NCBI RefSeq assembly: GCF_900102745.1
Contig: NZ_FMZF01000001.1
Coordinates: 558,001-622,000, forward strand
DNA: 64,000 nucleotides
Origin: Geodermatophilus telluris
GTDB lineage: Bacteria; Actinomycetota; Actinomycetes; Mycobacteriales; Geodermatophilaceae
Reading direction: 5' to 3'
Shown: one piece after another, positions 17,448 to 25,935 of the stretch
Position numbering within the stretch: position 1 is the stretch's first letter
Layout: the number at the start of each line of letters is the position of its first letter
Notes under the pieces: generated by a model
What the model was told of the DNA's origin: nothing
Database searches by the model: none
The model's input: the letters and a program-made list of their open reading frames with translations, nothing else
Program-made: the position numbers and the translations under genes

Positions 17448-17463
17448 GATGTCTCCTAGGGGG

Positions 17464-18072
17464 TCAGTCGGTGCTGGCCGCGGTGTCCGCGGCGTCAGCG
17501 GAGTCGGTGGTGGTGTCGGCAGCAGCGGTGTCGGCGGCCGGAGCGGCGGAGCCCTCGGCGGACTCCTTCTTCTCCTGCAGCGCCGCGGCCAGGCGGGCGA
17601 CCTGCGACAGCGGGGCCTGGAACAGGCCGGCGGCCTTGGTCAGGTTGCCCTTCATCGCGCCGGCCAGCTTGGCCAGCAGCACCTCGCGCGGCTCCACGTC
17701 GGCCAGGGCGGTGACCTCGGCGGGGCTGACGGTGCGGCCCTCGACGACGCCGCCCTTGACGACGAGCAGCGGGTTGGCGCGCGCGAAGTCGCGGATGGCC
17801 TTCGCGGCCTCGACGACGTCGCCCTCGATGAAGGCGATCGCGGTCGGACCGTTGAGCAGCGGAGCCAGGTCGGTGTGGCCGACCGAGTCCGCCGCCCGCT
17901 TCGTCAGGGTGTTCTTGACGACGGCGTAGCTGCTGCCCGCACCGAGGGAACGGCGCAGCTGGGTCAGCTGCGCCACGGTCAGCCCGCGGTACTCGGTGAG
18001 CACGGCCGCGCTGGACTTCTGGAACCGCTCGGTGATCTCGTCGATCACCGCGGCCTTCGCCTGCGTGGGCAT
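17464..18072 (-). CDS. rplJ: 50S ribosomal protein L10
   Basis: A 202-residue protein. ATG 18072 was chosen: [20 protein letters not shown] is the typical L10 start and GAGAGGAGG precedes it. Residues 1-130 form the rRNA-binding domain, followed by the helix ([18 protein letters not shown]) that carries L7/L12 dimers and an Ala/Thr/Asp-rich tail of about 35 residues ([20 protein letters not shown]), a low-complexity extension common in high-GC actinobacteria. In bacteria L10-L12 represses its own mRNA through the leader. Confidence 0.98.
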   Translation of the reverse strand: MPTQAKAAVIDEITERFQKSSAAVLTEYRGLTVAQLTQLRRSLGAGSSYAVVKNTLTKRAADSVGHTDLAPLLNGPTAIAFIEGDVVEAAKAIRDFARANPLLVVKGGVVEGRTVSPAEVTALADVEPREVLLAKLAGAMKGNLTKAAGLFQAPLSQVARLAAALQEKKESAEGSAAPAADTAAADTTTDSADAADTAASTD

Positions 18073-18296
18073 GGGCCTCCTCTCGTCGGACGGGTGACCG
18101 CTCGTGCGCCGTACGAGCGCGGGCGATCGGGGCCGGAGACGAGGAACGCCCCGGCGCAGGGCGCACGGGGCGAGGGACGCGGGCACGGGGCGCCGCGGCG
18201 ATCGAACCGTCCTCCTGCGCGGGCCGCCCGGGGATCCGGGACCTTCGATCGCACGCGGACGTGCGACGACCAGCGGTCGTGGGGGGAACGAGGTCG
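18073..18296 (-). promoter_or_regulatory. rplJ leader (candidate L10-binding region)
   Basis: About 220 bases between a candidate -10 box and the rplJ start, GC-rich with several possible stems and no ORF of note. Position and length fit the L10 leader known in many bacteria, but I did not identify the kink-turn by eye, so this is positional inference. Confidence 0.35.
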
Positions 18297-18302
18297 AGCG
18301 TA
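18297..18302 (-). promoter_or_regulatory. Candidate rplJL -10 box
   Basis: Minus strand TACGCT inside TGTACGCTC; the same TGTACGCTC string precedes tRNA-Tyr (29577-29582). No good -35 is visible at 17 bases, so an extended -10 type is possible. Confidence 0.35.
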
Positions 18303-18341
18303 CACGGGGTGGGCGAGCGCCCGCCGCGGACCCCGGGAACG

Positions 18342-18381
18342 CCGGAGGCCCCGCCGCGCGGGTGCGCGGCGGGGCCTCCGG
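18342..18381 (-). terminator. Terminator after rplA
   Basis: Perfect 18-bp stem (18342-18359 with 18364-18381) with a four-base loop, 19 bases after the rplA stop. Strong terminator for the secE-nusG-rplK-rplA unit, followed by the rplJ promoter region. Confidence 0.85.
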
Positions 18382-18400
18382 GGACGGCCTCAGCAGAGGC

Positions 18401-19120
18401 TCACGCCGTGGGCTCGTCCACCGTCAGGTTGCGGGTGCGGTTCGGGTCGACCGGGATGCCCGGGCCCATGGTGGTGGAGATGGTGACCTTCTTCAGGTAC
18501 CGGCCCTTGGCGGCGGCCGGCTTGGCGCGCAGCACCTCGTCGAGCGCGGCGGCGTAGTTCTCGACCAGCTTCGTGTCGTCGAAGGAGGTCTTGCCGATCA
18601 CCAGGTGCAGGTTGGCCTGCTTGTCGACGCGGAAGTTGATCTTCCCGCCCTTGATGTCGGCGACGGCCTTGGTGACGTCGGGGGTCACCGTGCCGGTCTT
18701 CGGGTTCGGCATCAGGCCGCGGGGGCCGAGGATGCGCGCGATCCGGCCGACCTTGGCCATCTGGTCGGGCGTGGCGATCGCGGCGTCGAAGTCCAGGAAG
18801 CCCTCCTGGATGCGCGCGATCAGGTCGTCCGAGCCGACGACGTCGGCGCCGGCGGCCTCCGCCTCGGTGGCCTTGTCACCGGTCGCGAAGACGATGACGC
18901 GGGCGGTCTTGCCAGTGCCGTGGGGCAGGTTGACCGTGCCGCGGACCATCTGGTCGGCCTTGCGCGGGTCGACGCCGAGCCGCATGGCCACCTCGACGGT
19001 GGCGTCGTAGGACGTCGGCGAGGTCTCCTTCGCCAGCCCGGCCGCCTGCAGCGGGCTGTAGAGGGACTCGCGGTCGACCTTGGCGGCCGCCTCCAGGTAC
19101 TTCTTGCCGTGCTTCGCCAT
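18401..19120 (-). CDS. rplA: 50S ribosomal protein L1
   Basis: A 239-residue protein beginning [20 protein letters not shown], with the conserved [15 protein letters not shown] segment around residues 135-150 that contacts 23S rRNA in the L1 stalk. Normal length. In many bacteria L1 also represses the rplK-rplA mRNA. It lies 129 bases after rplK; AGAGGACA provides the ribosome-binding site. A strong terminator follows. Confidence 0.98.
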   Translation of the reverse strand: MAKHGKKYLEAAAKVDRESLYSPLQAAGLAKETSPTSYDATVEVAMRLGVDPRKADQMVRGTVNLPHGTGKTARVIVFATGDKATEAEAAGADVVGSDDLIARIQEGFLDFDAAIATPDQMAKVGRIARILGPRGLMPNPKTGTVTPDVTKAVADIKGGKINFRVDKQANLHLVIGKTSFDDTKLVENYAAALDEVLRAKPAAAKGRYLKKVTISTTMGPGIPVDPNRTRNLTVDEPTA

Positions 19121-19249
19121 GGTGTGTCCTCTCCCCCGGCCGCTGCCGGGGATCGTGTGGTGCGCGGGCCTGGCGCGGCCCTCCCACGGGTGACGCGGGC
19201 TCGTCAGAGCCCGGGTGGTGCGACGCCGCCGTCGTCCGGCGGGTCTCGA

Positions 19250-19681
19250 TCAGCCGGAGACGGTGATGCCCATCGACCGGGCGGTGCCGGCGATGATCTT
19301 CTCGGCCTCGTCGAGCGAGTTGGCGTTGAGGTCGGCCATCTTGGTCTGGGCGATCTCGCGGACCTGGTCGCGGGTGACGGTGGCGACCTTGGTCTTGTGC
19401 GGCTCGCCCGAGCCCTTCTCCACGCCCGCGGCCTTGAGCAGCATGCGCGCCGCCGGCGGGGTCTTGGTGACGAAGGTGAACGTGCGGTCCTCGTAGACCG
19501 AGATCTCGACCGGGATCACGTTGCCGCGCTGCGACTCCGTGGCGGCGTTGTAGGCCTTGCAGAACTCCATGATGTTGACGCCGTGCTGGCCGAGCGCCGG
19601 ACCGACCGGCGGCGCGGGGGTGGCCGCACCGGCGTTGATCTGGAGCTTGATGACCGCGGTCAACCGCTTCCTGGGGGGCAT
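19250..19681 (-). CDS. rplK: 50S ribosomal protein L11
   Basis: A 143-residue protein, [20 protein letters not shown] then [20 protein letters not shown], the thiostrepton-region signature with the proline-rich switch. C-terminal half contains the [14 protein letters not shown] and rRNA-binding [30 protein letters not shown] region. L11 binds the GTPase-associated centre and is needed for RelA activation. Sits between nusG and rplA, the standard order. Confidence 0.98.
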   Translation of the reverse strand: MPPRKRLTAVIKLQINAGAATPAPPVGPALGQHGVNIMEFCKAYNAATESQRGNVIPVEISVYEDRTFTFVTKTPPAARMLLKAAGVEKGSGEPHKTKVATVTRDQVREIAQTKMADLNANSLDEAEKIIAGTARSMGITVSG

Positions 19682-19726
19682 GTCATTCCTTCTTCGTGAG
19701 CATGGTGCGGGGTGGTGGCCGGACGG

Positions 19727-19770
19727 CCCCGTCGCGGGGGCCCGCGCCGAGCCTGCGGGGCGACGGGTCC
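19727..19770 (-). repeat. Hairpin repeat element, copy 3 (nusG 3' end)
   Basis: Begins at the last base of the nusG stop region. Minus strand: GGACC, stem CCCGTCGC, core GCAGGCTC, GCGCGGGCCCCC and closing stem GCGACGGG (19728-19735 pairs with 19760-19767), then GGCC. Same design as copies after rpoC. Located between nusG and rplK, so it may be a partial terminator. Confidence 0.65.
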
Positions 19771-20678
19771 TACAACTTGGCGACCTGGGTGAACGACAGC
19801 TCGACCGGCGTCTCCCGGCCGAAGATGGAGACCAGCACCTGCAGCTTCTGCTGCTCGGCGTTGATCTCGTTGATCGTCGCCGGGAGGGTGGCGAAGGGAC
19901 CGTCCATGACGGTCACCGACTCGCCGATCTCGAAGTCGACGACCGTCGTCGGCGCGGACGCCGCGGCGGCCGGGCTGGCACTCTCGGCCACCTTGGCCGC
20001 CTGCGGCGGGGTCGCCGGGACGAGCAGGTTCACGACCTCGTCGATGGACAGCGGCGAGGGCCGGGAGGTGGCACCGACGAAGCCGGTGACGCCGGGGGTG
20101 TTGCGGACCGCGCCCCAGGACTCGTCGTTGAGGTCCATCCGGACGAGCAGGTAGCCGGGCAGCTTCTTCCGGTTGACCTGGGTGCGCTTGCCGTTCTTGA
20201 TCTCGGTGACCTCCTCGGTGGGCACCTCGATCTGGAAGATGTAGTCCTCCATGTCCAGCGACTGGATCCGGGACTCGAGGTTGGTCTTCACCTTGTTCTC
20301 GTAGCCCGCGTAGGAGTGGATGACGTACCAGTCGCCGAACTGCGTGCGCAGGGTCCGCTTGAGCGTCTCGCGCGGGTCCTCGTCCTCGGCCTCCGCCTCG
20401 GCCAGCGCCTCGGTGACGATCGGGTCGTGGTCGGGGGCCGGCGCGGCCAGCGGGTCGCCGACGAGGCTGTCTCGGCCGCCGCTCTCCACCAGGGGGGTGA
20501 CGTCGGCGACGCCGGTGGCGGTGTCCTGGTCGGTGGTGTCCGTGGAGCCCTCGGCCGCCCCGTCCTCACCGGCGCCGGTCTCGAGGTCGACGCTGCCGCG
20601 GACGTCGAGCCGCTGGTCGTCGAGGTCGACGGTCTCGACGTCGCTGTCGGTGTCGAAGGGCTCGCGGGGGTCGGTCAC
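19770..20678 (-). CDS. nusG: Transcription termination/antitermination protein NusG
   Basis: A 302-residue protein: an acidic, probably disordered N-terminal extension of about 105 residues ([20 protein letters not shown]...), then the NGN domain ([20 protein letters not shown]), and a C-terminal KOW domain ([20 protein letters not shown]). Such N-terminal extensions are typical for actinobacteria. Between the domains is an Ala-rich insert with [11 protein letters not shown]. NusG binds RNA polymerase and Rho or NusE. It follows secE by 43 bases. Confidence 0.97.
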   Translation of the reverse strand: MTDPREPFDTDSDVETVDLDDQRLDVRGSVDLETGAGEDGAAEGSTDTTDQDTATGVADVTPLVESGGRDSLVGDPLAAPAPDHDPIVTEALAEAEAEDEDPRETLKRTLRTQFGDWYVIHSYAGYENKVKTNLESRIQSLDMEDYIFQIEVPTEEVTEIKNGKRTQVNRKKLPGYLLVRMDLNDESWGAVRNTPGVTGFVGATSRPSPLSIDEVVNLLVPATPPQAAKVAESASPAAAASAPTTVVDFEIGESVTVMDGPFATLPATINEINAEQQKLQVLVSIFGRETPVELSFTQVAKL

Positions 20679-20721
20679 GGGGATCTCTTCCTTGTCGGGT
20701 GCGTGCGGGCGCGGGGGACGG

Positions 20722-21261
20722 TCAGCCGAAGACGGCCAGCACGCCCTGCGCGAAGAGGATGTCCAGGCCCGCGACCAGCGCGACGATGAAGGCCACGAAG
20801 AGGATGACCACGGTCGTGTAGGTGATCAGCTCGCGGCGGCCCGGCCAGATGACCTTGCGCAGCTCGGCCACGACCTCGCGCAGGAAGCGGCGCAGGCTGC
20901 GCTTCTGGCGGACCTCGTCGGTCCGGGAGCGCTGCGCGGCGGCGCGGGACCGGGTGCCGGCGTCGCCCGCGCGGCTCGCGGCGGTGCTCCCGGCCCGGGC
21001 CGCCCGGGCGCTGCGCCGCGAGACCGGCTCGTCGTCGTCCTCGTCGTCGGCGGCGGTGATGCGACCGCCGCGCCGGCGGGCGGCGGTGGGGACGACCTTG
21101 TCCTCGTCGTCCTCGGCCTCGGCGGCGATCTCGGCCTCGGCGGCCTCGAGCTCGGCAGCGTCCTCGACGCCCGGGGCCTCCCGGTCGAGCTGCTCGTCGG
21201 TCAGCTCGGCGTCGGAGGCGGCGCGGGGGTCGTCCCCGCGGCCCGGCTTCTCGTCGCTCAC
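20722..21261 (-). CDS. secE: Preprotein translocase subunit SecE
   Basis: Start placed at GTG 21261 ([11 protein letters not shown]...), giving 179 residues. About 120 residues of acidic and then Arg/Ala-rich low-complexity sequence precede the conserved core [20 protein letters not shown] and a single transmembrane segment ([20 protein letters not shown]) near the C-terminus. Only the core is conserved in the family; the long charged N-terminus is common in actinobacteria. The frame stays open upstream, so a longer start cannot be excluded. It sits between tRNA-Trp and nusG, the classic order. Confidence 0.93.
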   Translation of the reverse strand: MSDEKPGRGDDPRAASDAELTDEQLDREAPGVEDAAELEAAEAEIAAEAEDDEDKVVPTAARRRGGRITAADDEDDDEPVSRRSARAARAGSTAASRAGDAGTRSRAAAQRSRTDEVRQKRSLRRFLREVVAELRKVIWPGRRELITYTTVVILFVAFIVALVAGLDILFAQGVLAVFG

Positions 21262-21396
21262 TGCGCCTCGCTCGCGTCGTGGTGGTGGCCGCTGCTGGCG
21301 GGCCCTCTGGTGTCGTGCGCCCCGTGCGGCACGGCCGTGCCGGCGCACGGTGCGTACCGGGTCGTGCTGCCCGCCGGCACGGGCCGGCGGCACGGG

Positions 21397-21469
21397 CAGG
21401 GGTGACAGGACTTGAACCTGCAGCCTGCGGTTTTGGAGACCGCTGCTCTGCCAGTTGAGCTACACCCCT
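21397..21469 (-). tRNA. tRNA-Trp (anticodon CCA)
   Basis: A 73-base cloverleaf: acceptor AGGGGTG pairs with CACCCCT, discriminator G, anticodon loop CTCCAAA with anticodon CCA, and TTCAAGT in the T loop. The 3' CCA is not encoded. It precedes secE, as in mycobacteria and streptomycetes. A TACACT hexamer at 21601-21606 is a possible -10 box. Confidence 0.97.
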
Positions 21470-21600
21470 AGTGCCCCGGACCGGTGCCACGCGTGCGGTG
21501 GTCCCGGGCTGCCCCGGAGCGTCCTGGCCCGCCGGTCCGGCGCCCGCCCCGGAGGGATCCGGGGCACGCCGGTGGCGGGGTCGAACGCCCCAGGACTGCC

Positions 21601-21606
21601 AGTGTA
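21601..21606 (-). promoter_or_regulatory. Candidate -10 box upstream of tRNA-Trp/secE
   Basis: Minus strand TACACT, about 130 bases before tRNA-Trp, in the 298-base gap that separates it from the divergent aminotransferase gene. No clear -35 at the right distance, hence low confidence. The rest of this gap shows nothing else I can support. Confidence 0.25.
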
Positions 21607-21767
21607 CGGGACCGCGGACGGCACCCGTGACCGCGCTCCGGCCGGCACTCCCTCCGGGCCGTCCGGAGCCGGGCCGCACCGTCCTCCCGCGGCGGGTCGG
21701 GACGCCGGGCGGGCACCCGGCCCGGACTGAGGGGCCCCGGGAGAGTGGTCTTTGACACGATGGGGGC

Positions 21768-23006
21768 ATGACCGCCGTCTCCCCGTCGGAGTCCGCCACC
21801 CTCTCCCCCGCCGAGCGCCGCGTGTCGCGGCGCATCGGGGCCATCTCGGAGTCCGCGACGCTCGCGGTCGACGCCAAGGCCAAGGCCCTCAAGGCGGCGG
21901 GCAAGCCGGTCATCGGCTTCGGGGCCGGGGAGCCGGACTTCCCGACGCCGGACTACGTCGTCGAGGCCGCGGTCGCCGCGTGCCGCCAGCCGGCGATGCA
22001 CCGCTACACCCCGGCCGGCGGGCTGCCGGCGCTCAAGGAGGCGATCGTCGCCAAGACCGCCCGTGACTCGGGGCTGGCGGTGACGCCGGCCCAGGTGCTG
22101 GTGACCAACGGCGGCAAGCAGGCCGTCTACGAGGCCTTCGCCACGATGCTCGACCCCGGTGACGAGGTCCTCGTCCCGGCGCCGTACTGGACCACCTACC
22201 CCGAGGCCATCCGGCTGGCCGGTGGCGTGCCGGTGCCCGTGGTGGCCGACGAGGAGAGCGGCTACCTGGTGTCGGTGGCGCAGCTCGAGGCGGCCCGCAC
22301 CGAGCGCACCAAGGTGCTGCTGTTCGTCTCGCCGTCCAACCCGACCGGCGCGGTGTACCCGCCCGACCAGGTGGAGGCCATCGGCCGCTGGGCGCTGGAG
22401 GCCGGGCTGTGGGTGCTCACCGACGAGATCTACGAGCACCTGACCTACGGCGGGGCCACCGCCCCCTCGATGCCGGTGCTCGTGCCCGAGCTGGCCGACC
22501 GCTGCGTCGTGGTCAACGGCGTGGCCAAGACCTACGCGATGACCGGCTGGCGGGTGGGCTGGATGGTCGGGCCGGCCGACCTGGTCAAGGCCGCGACCAA
22601 CCTCCAGTCGCACGCCACCTCGAACGTGGCCAACGTGTCGCAGGCCGCCGCGGTCGCCGCGCTCACCGGCGACCTGTCCGCGGTCGACGAGATGCGGACG
22701 GCGTTCGACCGCCGGCGCAAGACCATCGTGTCGATGCTGCGGGAGATCCCCGGCGTCGCCTGCCCGGAGCCCCAGGGCGCCTTCTACGTCTACCCGTCGG
22801 TCAAGGCGCTGCTGGGCCGGCCGATCCACGGGCGGACGGCGTCGAGCAGCGTGGAGCTCGCCGAGATCGTCCTGGAGGAGGCCGAGGTGGCCGTCGTCCC
22901 GGGCGAGGCCTTCGGCACCCCGGGCTACCTGCGGATGTCCTACGCGCTGGGCGACGACGACCTGGCCGAGGGCGTCGGCCGGATGCAGCGCCTGCTCGGC
23001 GGCTGA
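21768..23006 (+). CDS. PLP-dependent aspartate-type aminotransferase
   Basis: A 412-residue class I/II aminotransferase. Conserved features: [13 protein letters not shown] near residue 63, [14 protein letters not shown] near 82, PSNPTGAVY near 190, TDEIYEHL near 220 and the PLP lysine Lys254 in [16 protein letters not shown]. It most resembles aspartate aminotransferases of subgroup I-gamma (AspC/AspB type), converting aspartate and 2-oxoglutarate to oxaloacetate and glutamate; the exact substrate is not certain. It is divergent from tRNA-Trp/secE, a neighbourhood shared with other actinobacteria. TTTGACACGAT sits just before the start codon. Confidence 0.9.
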   Translation: MTAVSPSESATLSPAERRVSRRIGAISESATLAVDAKAKALKAAGKPVIGFGAGEPDFPTPDYVVEAAVAACRQPAMHRYTPAGGLPALKEAIVAKTARDSGLAVTPAQVLVTNGGKQAVYEAFATMLDPGDEVLVPAPYWTTYPEAIRLAGGVPVPVVADEESGYLVSVAQLEAARTERTKVLLFVSPSNPTGAVYPPDQVEAIGRWALEAGLWVLTDEIYEHLTYGGATAPSMPVLVPELADRCVVVNGVAKTYAMTGWRVGWMVGPADLVKAATNLQSHATSNVANVSQAAAVAALTGDLSAVDEMRTAFDRRRKTIVSMLREIPGVACPEPQGAFYVYPSVKALLGRPIHGRTASSSVELAEIVLEEAEVAVVPGEAFGTPGYLRMSYALGDDDLAEGVGRMQRLLGG

Positions 23007-23028
23007 CGGCGGGCGGGCCGCCCCGGGG

Positions 23029-24504
23029 TCACCCGGGTGCGTCCGCCTCGTCGAGCGCCCCGGCCCGCACCAGCACGTCGAGCGCGGCGGGCAGGTCGGC
23101 CAGGGCGGCGGCGAGGTCGGCGGGCGTGGCGGTGGTCCAGGCGTTGGCCTGCACGTAGCAGCGCAGGGCCGCGTCGAACGCCGGCGCACCGGCGGCCTGG
23201 CGGGCCGCCAGCAGTGCGTCCCCGCCCTTGTCGTAGACGACCCGGAAGTACTGCTCGGTGTCGGCGAAGGCGTCCATCGCGGCACCGACGTCGCCCTCGG
23301 TGGCCAGCACCTGCTCGAGGTCGACCTGCGGTTCCTGCCCCCCGACCGTCTCCTCCGCGTAGGTGGCGAGGGCCTCGTCCAGCCACGGGTCGCGGAACTG
23401 GTCGTCGCCGACCATGCCGTAGAACCACATGTGGGCGACCTCGTGCTCGAGCACCGAGCGGTCCGCGCCGGCCAGCAGGATCGAGCCGGGGTACTCGATG
23501 CCGCCGCCCGCGTCGGGCAGCAGCGGCACGGTGAGGGTGGCGTAGGGGAAGGCGCCGAAGCGGTCGGCCAGCTCGGTGACGTCCTCGCTGGCCCGGTCGG
23601 CGAGCTCGCCGGGGCCGGTGCCGGCCCCGGGCAGCACCCCGGTGGTCACCTCGACGCCCCCCGGGGTGCGCAGCGTGGCGGTGCGGAACTCGCCGGCGGC
23701 GACGCTGACGTCGCGGGCCACGGGCTCGTGGGAGGTCCAGGTGCGCCGGCCGTCCTCGGCGGCGGCCGGCTCGTCCTGGTCGCCGGTCATCAGCACGGTG
23801 AGGTCCTCGGGCACCGAGACGCTGACCGTCGTGTCGGCGACCGGGCTGCTGGCCGTCTCGCCGAGGATCGCCACGAACCGCTCGCGGGCCCAGCCGACGC
23901 CGGGCTCCCACGCCAGCAGCGGGAAGCCGCTGCCCCACCAGGACACGCCCTCCACCGCGCCGAGCCGCTCGAAGCCGCCCTCGCCGAGGGAGACGGTGAA
24001 GTCCAGCTCCACCTCGGTGGACTCCCCCGCCGCCAGCTCGCCGTCCAGCTGCAGCACGTAGAGCCCGCCCGGCCCGTCGGCACCGGCGTCCTCGTAACCG
24101 GCCTGGTCGACGTCGTCGCCGCGGACGCCGTCGACGGTGATCCGGTTGCCCAGCCCGGCGGCGACGGGGCTGTTGGGCACCAGGCGGAAGACCATCTCGT
24201 CGGTGGCCACGTCGGGGGTGAACACGACGGTCTCGGTGCCGGTGACGGTGCCCAGGTCGTCGGAGAGCCGGAAGTCCAGGTCGACGACCGGCCGGTCGGG
24301 GTCGGGCTCGGCGCGCTCGGCCGGGCAGCTGACCGCGTCGTCGCCCCCGTCGTCGCCCGCGTCGTCGCCCGCGGGGGACGACGACGGGGCGGCGGTGCCC
24401 GGGGTGCCACCGCCCTGCTCGCCGGTGAGGGTCTGGGAGAAGGACGTGCAGCCGGCCAGCAGGGTCAGCGCGACGGCGGCCGGGGCCACCCGCCGGGCGG
24501 TCAT
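23029..24504 (-). CDS. M1-family zinc metallopeptidase, lipoprotein
   Basis: A 491-residue secreted protein. The lipoprotein signal ends in LTLLAGC, so it should be anchored to the outer face of the membrane. An acidic Ser/Asp linker follows, then a beta-rich domain, then the gluzincin site His354-Glu355-x-x-His358 (HEVAH) with the third ligand Glu377 in WLDEALATY, the exact HExxH-18-E spacing of M1 aminopeptidases. The canonical exopeptidase GxMEN motif appears as GGGIEYPG. Overlaps the upstream hydratase gene by four bases (ATGA), so it belongs to that operon. Physiological substrate unknown. Confidence 0.85.
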   Translation of the reverse strand: MTARRVAPAAVALTLLAGCTSFSQTLTGEQGGGTPGTAAPSSSPAGDDAGDDGGDDAVSCPAERAEPDPDRPVVDLDFRLSDDLGTVTGTETVVFTPDVATDEMVFRLVPNSPVAAGLGNRITVDGVRGDDVDQAGYEDAGADGPGGLYVLQLDGELAAGESTEVELDFTVSLGEGGFERLGAVEGVSWWGSGFPLLAWEPGVGWARERFVAILGETASSPVADTTVSVSVPEDLTVLMTGDQDEPAAAEDGRRTWTSHEPVARDVSVAAGEFRTATLRTPGGVEVTTGVLPGAGTGPGELADRASEDVTELADRFGAFPYATLTVPLLPDAGGGIEYPGSILLAGADRSVLEHEVAHMWFYGMVGDDQFRDPWLDEALATYAEETVGGQEPQVDLEQVLATEGDVGAAMDAFADTEQYFRVVYDKGGDALLAARQAAGAPAFDAALRCYVQANAWTTATPADLAAALADLPAALDVLVRAGALDEADAPG

Positions 24505-24929
24505 GCCAGGGCGACGGTGGCGCGGGCCAGCGAGAGCACCTTCTCGCCGCCGCTGGTGACCATGAGGTCCACGCGGACCCGGCCGCCGTCGAGCACGGCA
24601 CCGACCTTCCCGCGGACGGTGACCTCGGCGCCGGTGTCGTCGTCGGGGACGACGACGGGGCGGCCGAAGCGGACCTGGTACTCGACCACGGCACCCGGGT
24701 CGCCGGCCCAGTCGGTGACCGCGCGGGCCGCGAGGCCCATGGTGAGCATCCCGTGGGCGATGACCCCGGGCAGGCCCACACCGGTGGCCACGCGGTCGCT
24801 CCAGTGGATCGGGTTGAGGTCGCCGGAGGCGCCGGCGTAGCGGACCAGGTCGGCGCGGGTGACCCGGTGGGTCTGCTCGGGCAGCTCGGTGCCGACGGCG
24901 ACGTCGGCGGCCCGCAGCCGGGCGGTCAC
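24501..24929 (-). CDS. hadB: MaoC-type (R)-hydratase/dehydratase, HadB-like
   Basis: A 142-residue single hot-dog protein. The hydratase motif is YAGASGDLNPIHWSD with Asp37 and His42 as catalytic pair, followed by GLPGVIAHGMLTMGL. Position directly after a partner lacking the catalytic motif and next to rpmG matches mycobacterial hadA-hadB, which dehydrate (R)-3-hydroxyacyl-ACP in the FAS-II cycle. Here the organism need not make mycolic acids, so the substrate could be other acyl chains. No hadC follows; the M1 peptidase gene occupies that place. Confidence 0.85.
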   Translation of the reverse strand: MTARLRAADVAVGTELPEQTHRVTRADLVRYAGASGDLNPIHWSDRVATGVGLPGVIAHGMLTMGLAARAVTDWAGDPGAVVEYQVRFGRPVVVPDDDTGAEVTVRGKVGAVLDGGRVRVDLMVTSGGEKVLSLARATVALA

Positions 24930-25372
24930 GCCGTCCCCCGGGCCACGAGCAGGGACGTGGCGGTGCAGACCGCCTCACCGTCCTCGGTGGCGACGTCGAC
25001 CCGGGTGGTGAGCATGTCGTTGCCCGCGACGGTGCGCACGGCCTCGATCGTGGTGGTGCTGACCAGCCGGTCGCCGGCCCGGATCGGCCGGTGGTGGGTG
25101 AAGCGCTGCTCGCCGTGCACGACGCGGCTGTAGTCCAGCGCGACGTCGGGGTCGGCGATCACGACGTCGGCGGCGCCCAGGGTGACCACGATGGCGAACG
25201 TGGGCGGCGCGACGACGTCGGGGTGGCCCAGCGCGCGGGCGGCCCCGGCGTCGGTGTGCGCCGGGTCGGTGGCCCCCACGGCGGCGGCGAACTCGGCGAT
25301 CGTCGCGCGGCCGACCTCGTAGACGGCGGAGGGCGGGTAGCTGCGCCCGACCAGTCCTGCGTCCAGCGCCAC
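24926..25372 (-). CDS. hadA: MaoC-like dehydratase partner subunit, HadA-like
   Basis: A 148-residue FAS1-type N-terminal hot-dog protein starting (V)ALDAGLVGRSYPPSAVYEVG at GTG 25372, with GGGAGG eight bases upstream; an upstream extension of the frame would run through rpmG. It has VGATDPAHTDAGAARALGHP and PPTFAIVVTLGA, and lacks the Asp/His pair of active MaoC domains, as expected for the substrate-binding half of a HadAB heterodimer. Stop and hadB start overlap (ATGA). Confidence 0.85.
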   Translation of the reverse strand: MALDAGLVGRSYPPSAVYEVGRATIAEFAAAVGATDPAHTDAGAARALGHPDVVAPPTFAIVVTLGAADVVIADPDVALDYSRVVHGEQRFTHHRPIRAGDRLVSTTTIEAVRTVAGNDMLTTRVDVATEDGEAVCTATSLLVARGTA

Positions 25373-25404
25373 TCCCGCCCTCCCTGCTCCGTCCGCGACC
25401 CGGG

Positions 25405-25569
25405 TCAGCGGGTCTCGCGGTGGACGGTGTGGCGCTTGTCCTTGGGGCAGTACTTCTTCAACTCGAGCCGGTCGGGGTCGTTGCGCCGGTTCTTGCGGGT
25501 GATGTAGTTGCGGTTCTTGCACTCCTGGCAGGCCAGGGTGATCTTCGGACGGACGTCGGTGGCTGCCAT
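25405..25569 (-). CDS. rpmG: 50S ribosomal protein L33
   Basis: A 54-residue protein, [20 protein letters not shown] and on to [17 protein letters not shown]. Both zinc-binding pairs are present (CQEC and CPxD with a Cys at 41), three cysteines in all, so this is close to the zinc-binding (C+) form although the fourth ligand is Asp. Located between tRNA-Met and hadA, the conserved actinobacterial order. Confidence 0.97.
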   Translation of the reverse strand: MAATDVRPKITLACQECKNRNYITRKNRRNDPDRLELKKYCPKDKRHTVHRETR

Positions 25570-25670
25570 GAGGCACTCCTCGCCTTGTCGGGACCGGCCT
25601 CACGGCCGGCGACCGTGGCGGCGGGTGCCGACACGGCGACGGACCCCGGGGAGCCGGGGTCCGTCTGGAG

Positions 25671-25744
25671 TAGCGGTGACCGGACTTGAACCGGTGACAC
25701 AGCGATTATGAGCCGCTTGCTCTACCAGGCTGAGCTACACCGCC
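25671..25744 (-). tRNA. tRNA-Met (anticodon CAT, elongator type)
   Basis: A 74-base cloverleaf with acceptor GGCGGTG against CACCGCT (a G-T wobble at the first pair), anticodon loop CTCATAA, T-loop TTCAAGT and discriminator A. The anticodon stem lacks the three G-C pairs of initiator tRNA, so this is an elongator. No encoded CCA. Downstream of tRNA-Thr by 45 bases and upstream of rpmG. Confidence 0.95.
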
Positions 25745-25789
25745 GGGATGACCGCGCGGCCCGGTCTCGCGACTGGACCGGCTGGTCGG

Positions 25790-25862
25790 AGCCCCTTTAC
25801 GGAATCGAACCGTAGACCTTCTCCTTACCATGGAGACGCTCTGCCGACTGAGCTAAAGGGGC
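25790..25862 (-). tRNA. tRNA-Thr (anticodon GGT)
   Basis: A 73-base cloverleaf: acceptor GCCCCTT with AAGGGGC, discriminator T, anticodon loop ATGGTAA (GGT), T-arm TACGG-TTCGATT-CCGTA. No encoded CCA. First gene of the tRNA-Thr, tRNA-Met, rpmG, hadA, hadB, peptidase series. Confidence 0.97.
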
Positions 25863-25883
25863 GTGCTCTTCGAGCCGCGAGGA

Positions 25884-25889
25884 ACTATA
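25884..25889 (-). promoter_or_regulatory. -10 box of the tRNA-Thr/tRNA-Met/rpmG unit
   Basis: Minus strand TATAGT, 22 bases before tRNA-Thr, in strongly GC-rich surroundings. A start near 25877 would leave a 15-base leader. The -35 region is poor. Confidence 0.55.
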
Positions 25890-25935
25890 CCCGACGCCCT
25901 CCGGCCGCTCCCGCAGGGGCCCGCCGGGACCGTCC

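Noticed and set aside
25570..25603. Longer HadA-like protein starting upstream of rpmG
   Set aside because: The extension is rpmG read in another frame and has no similarity to MaoC proteins.
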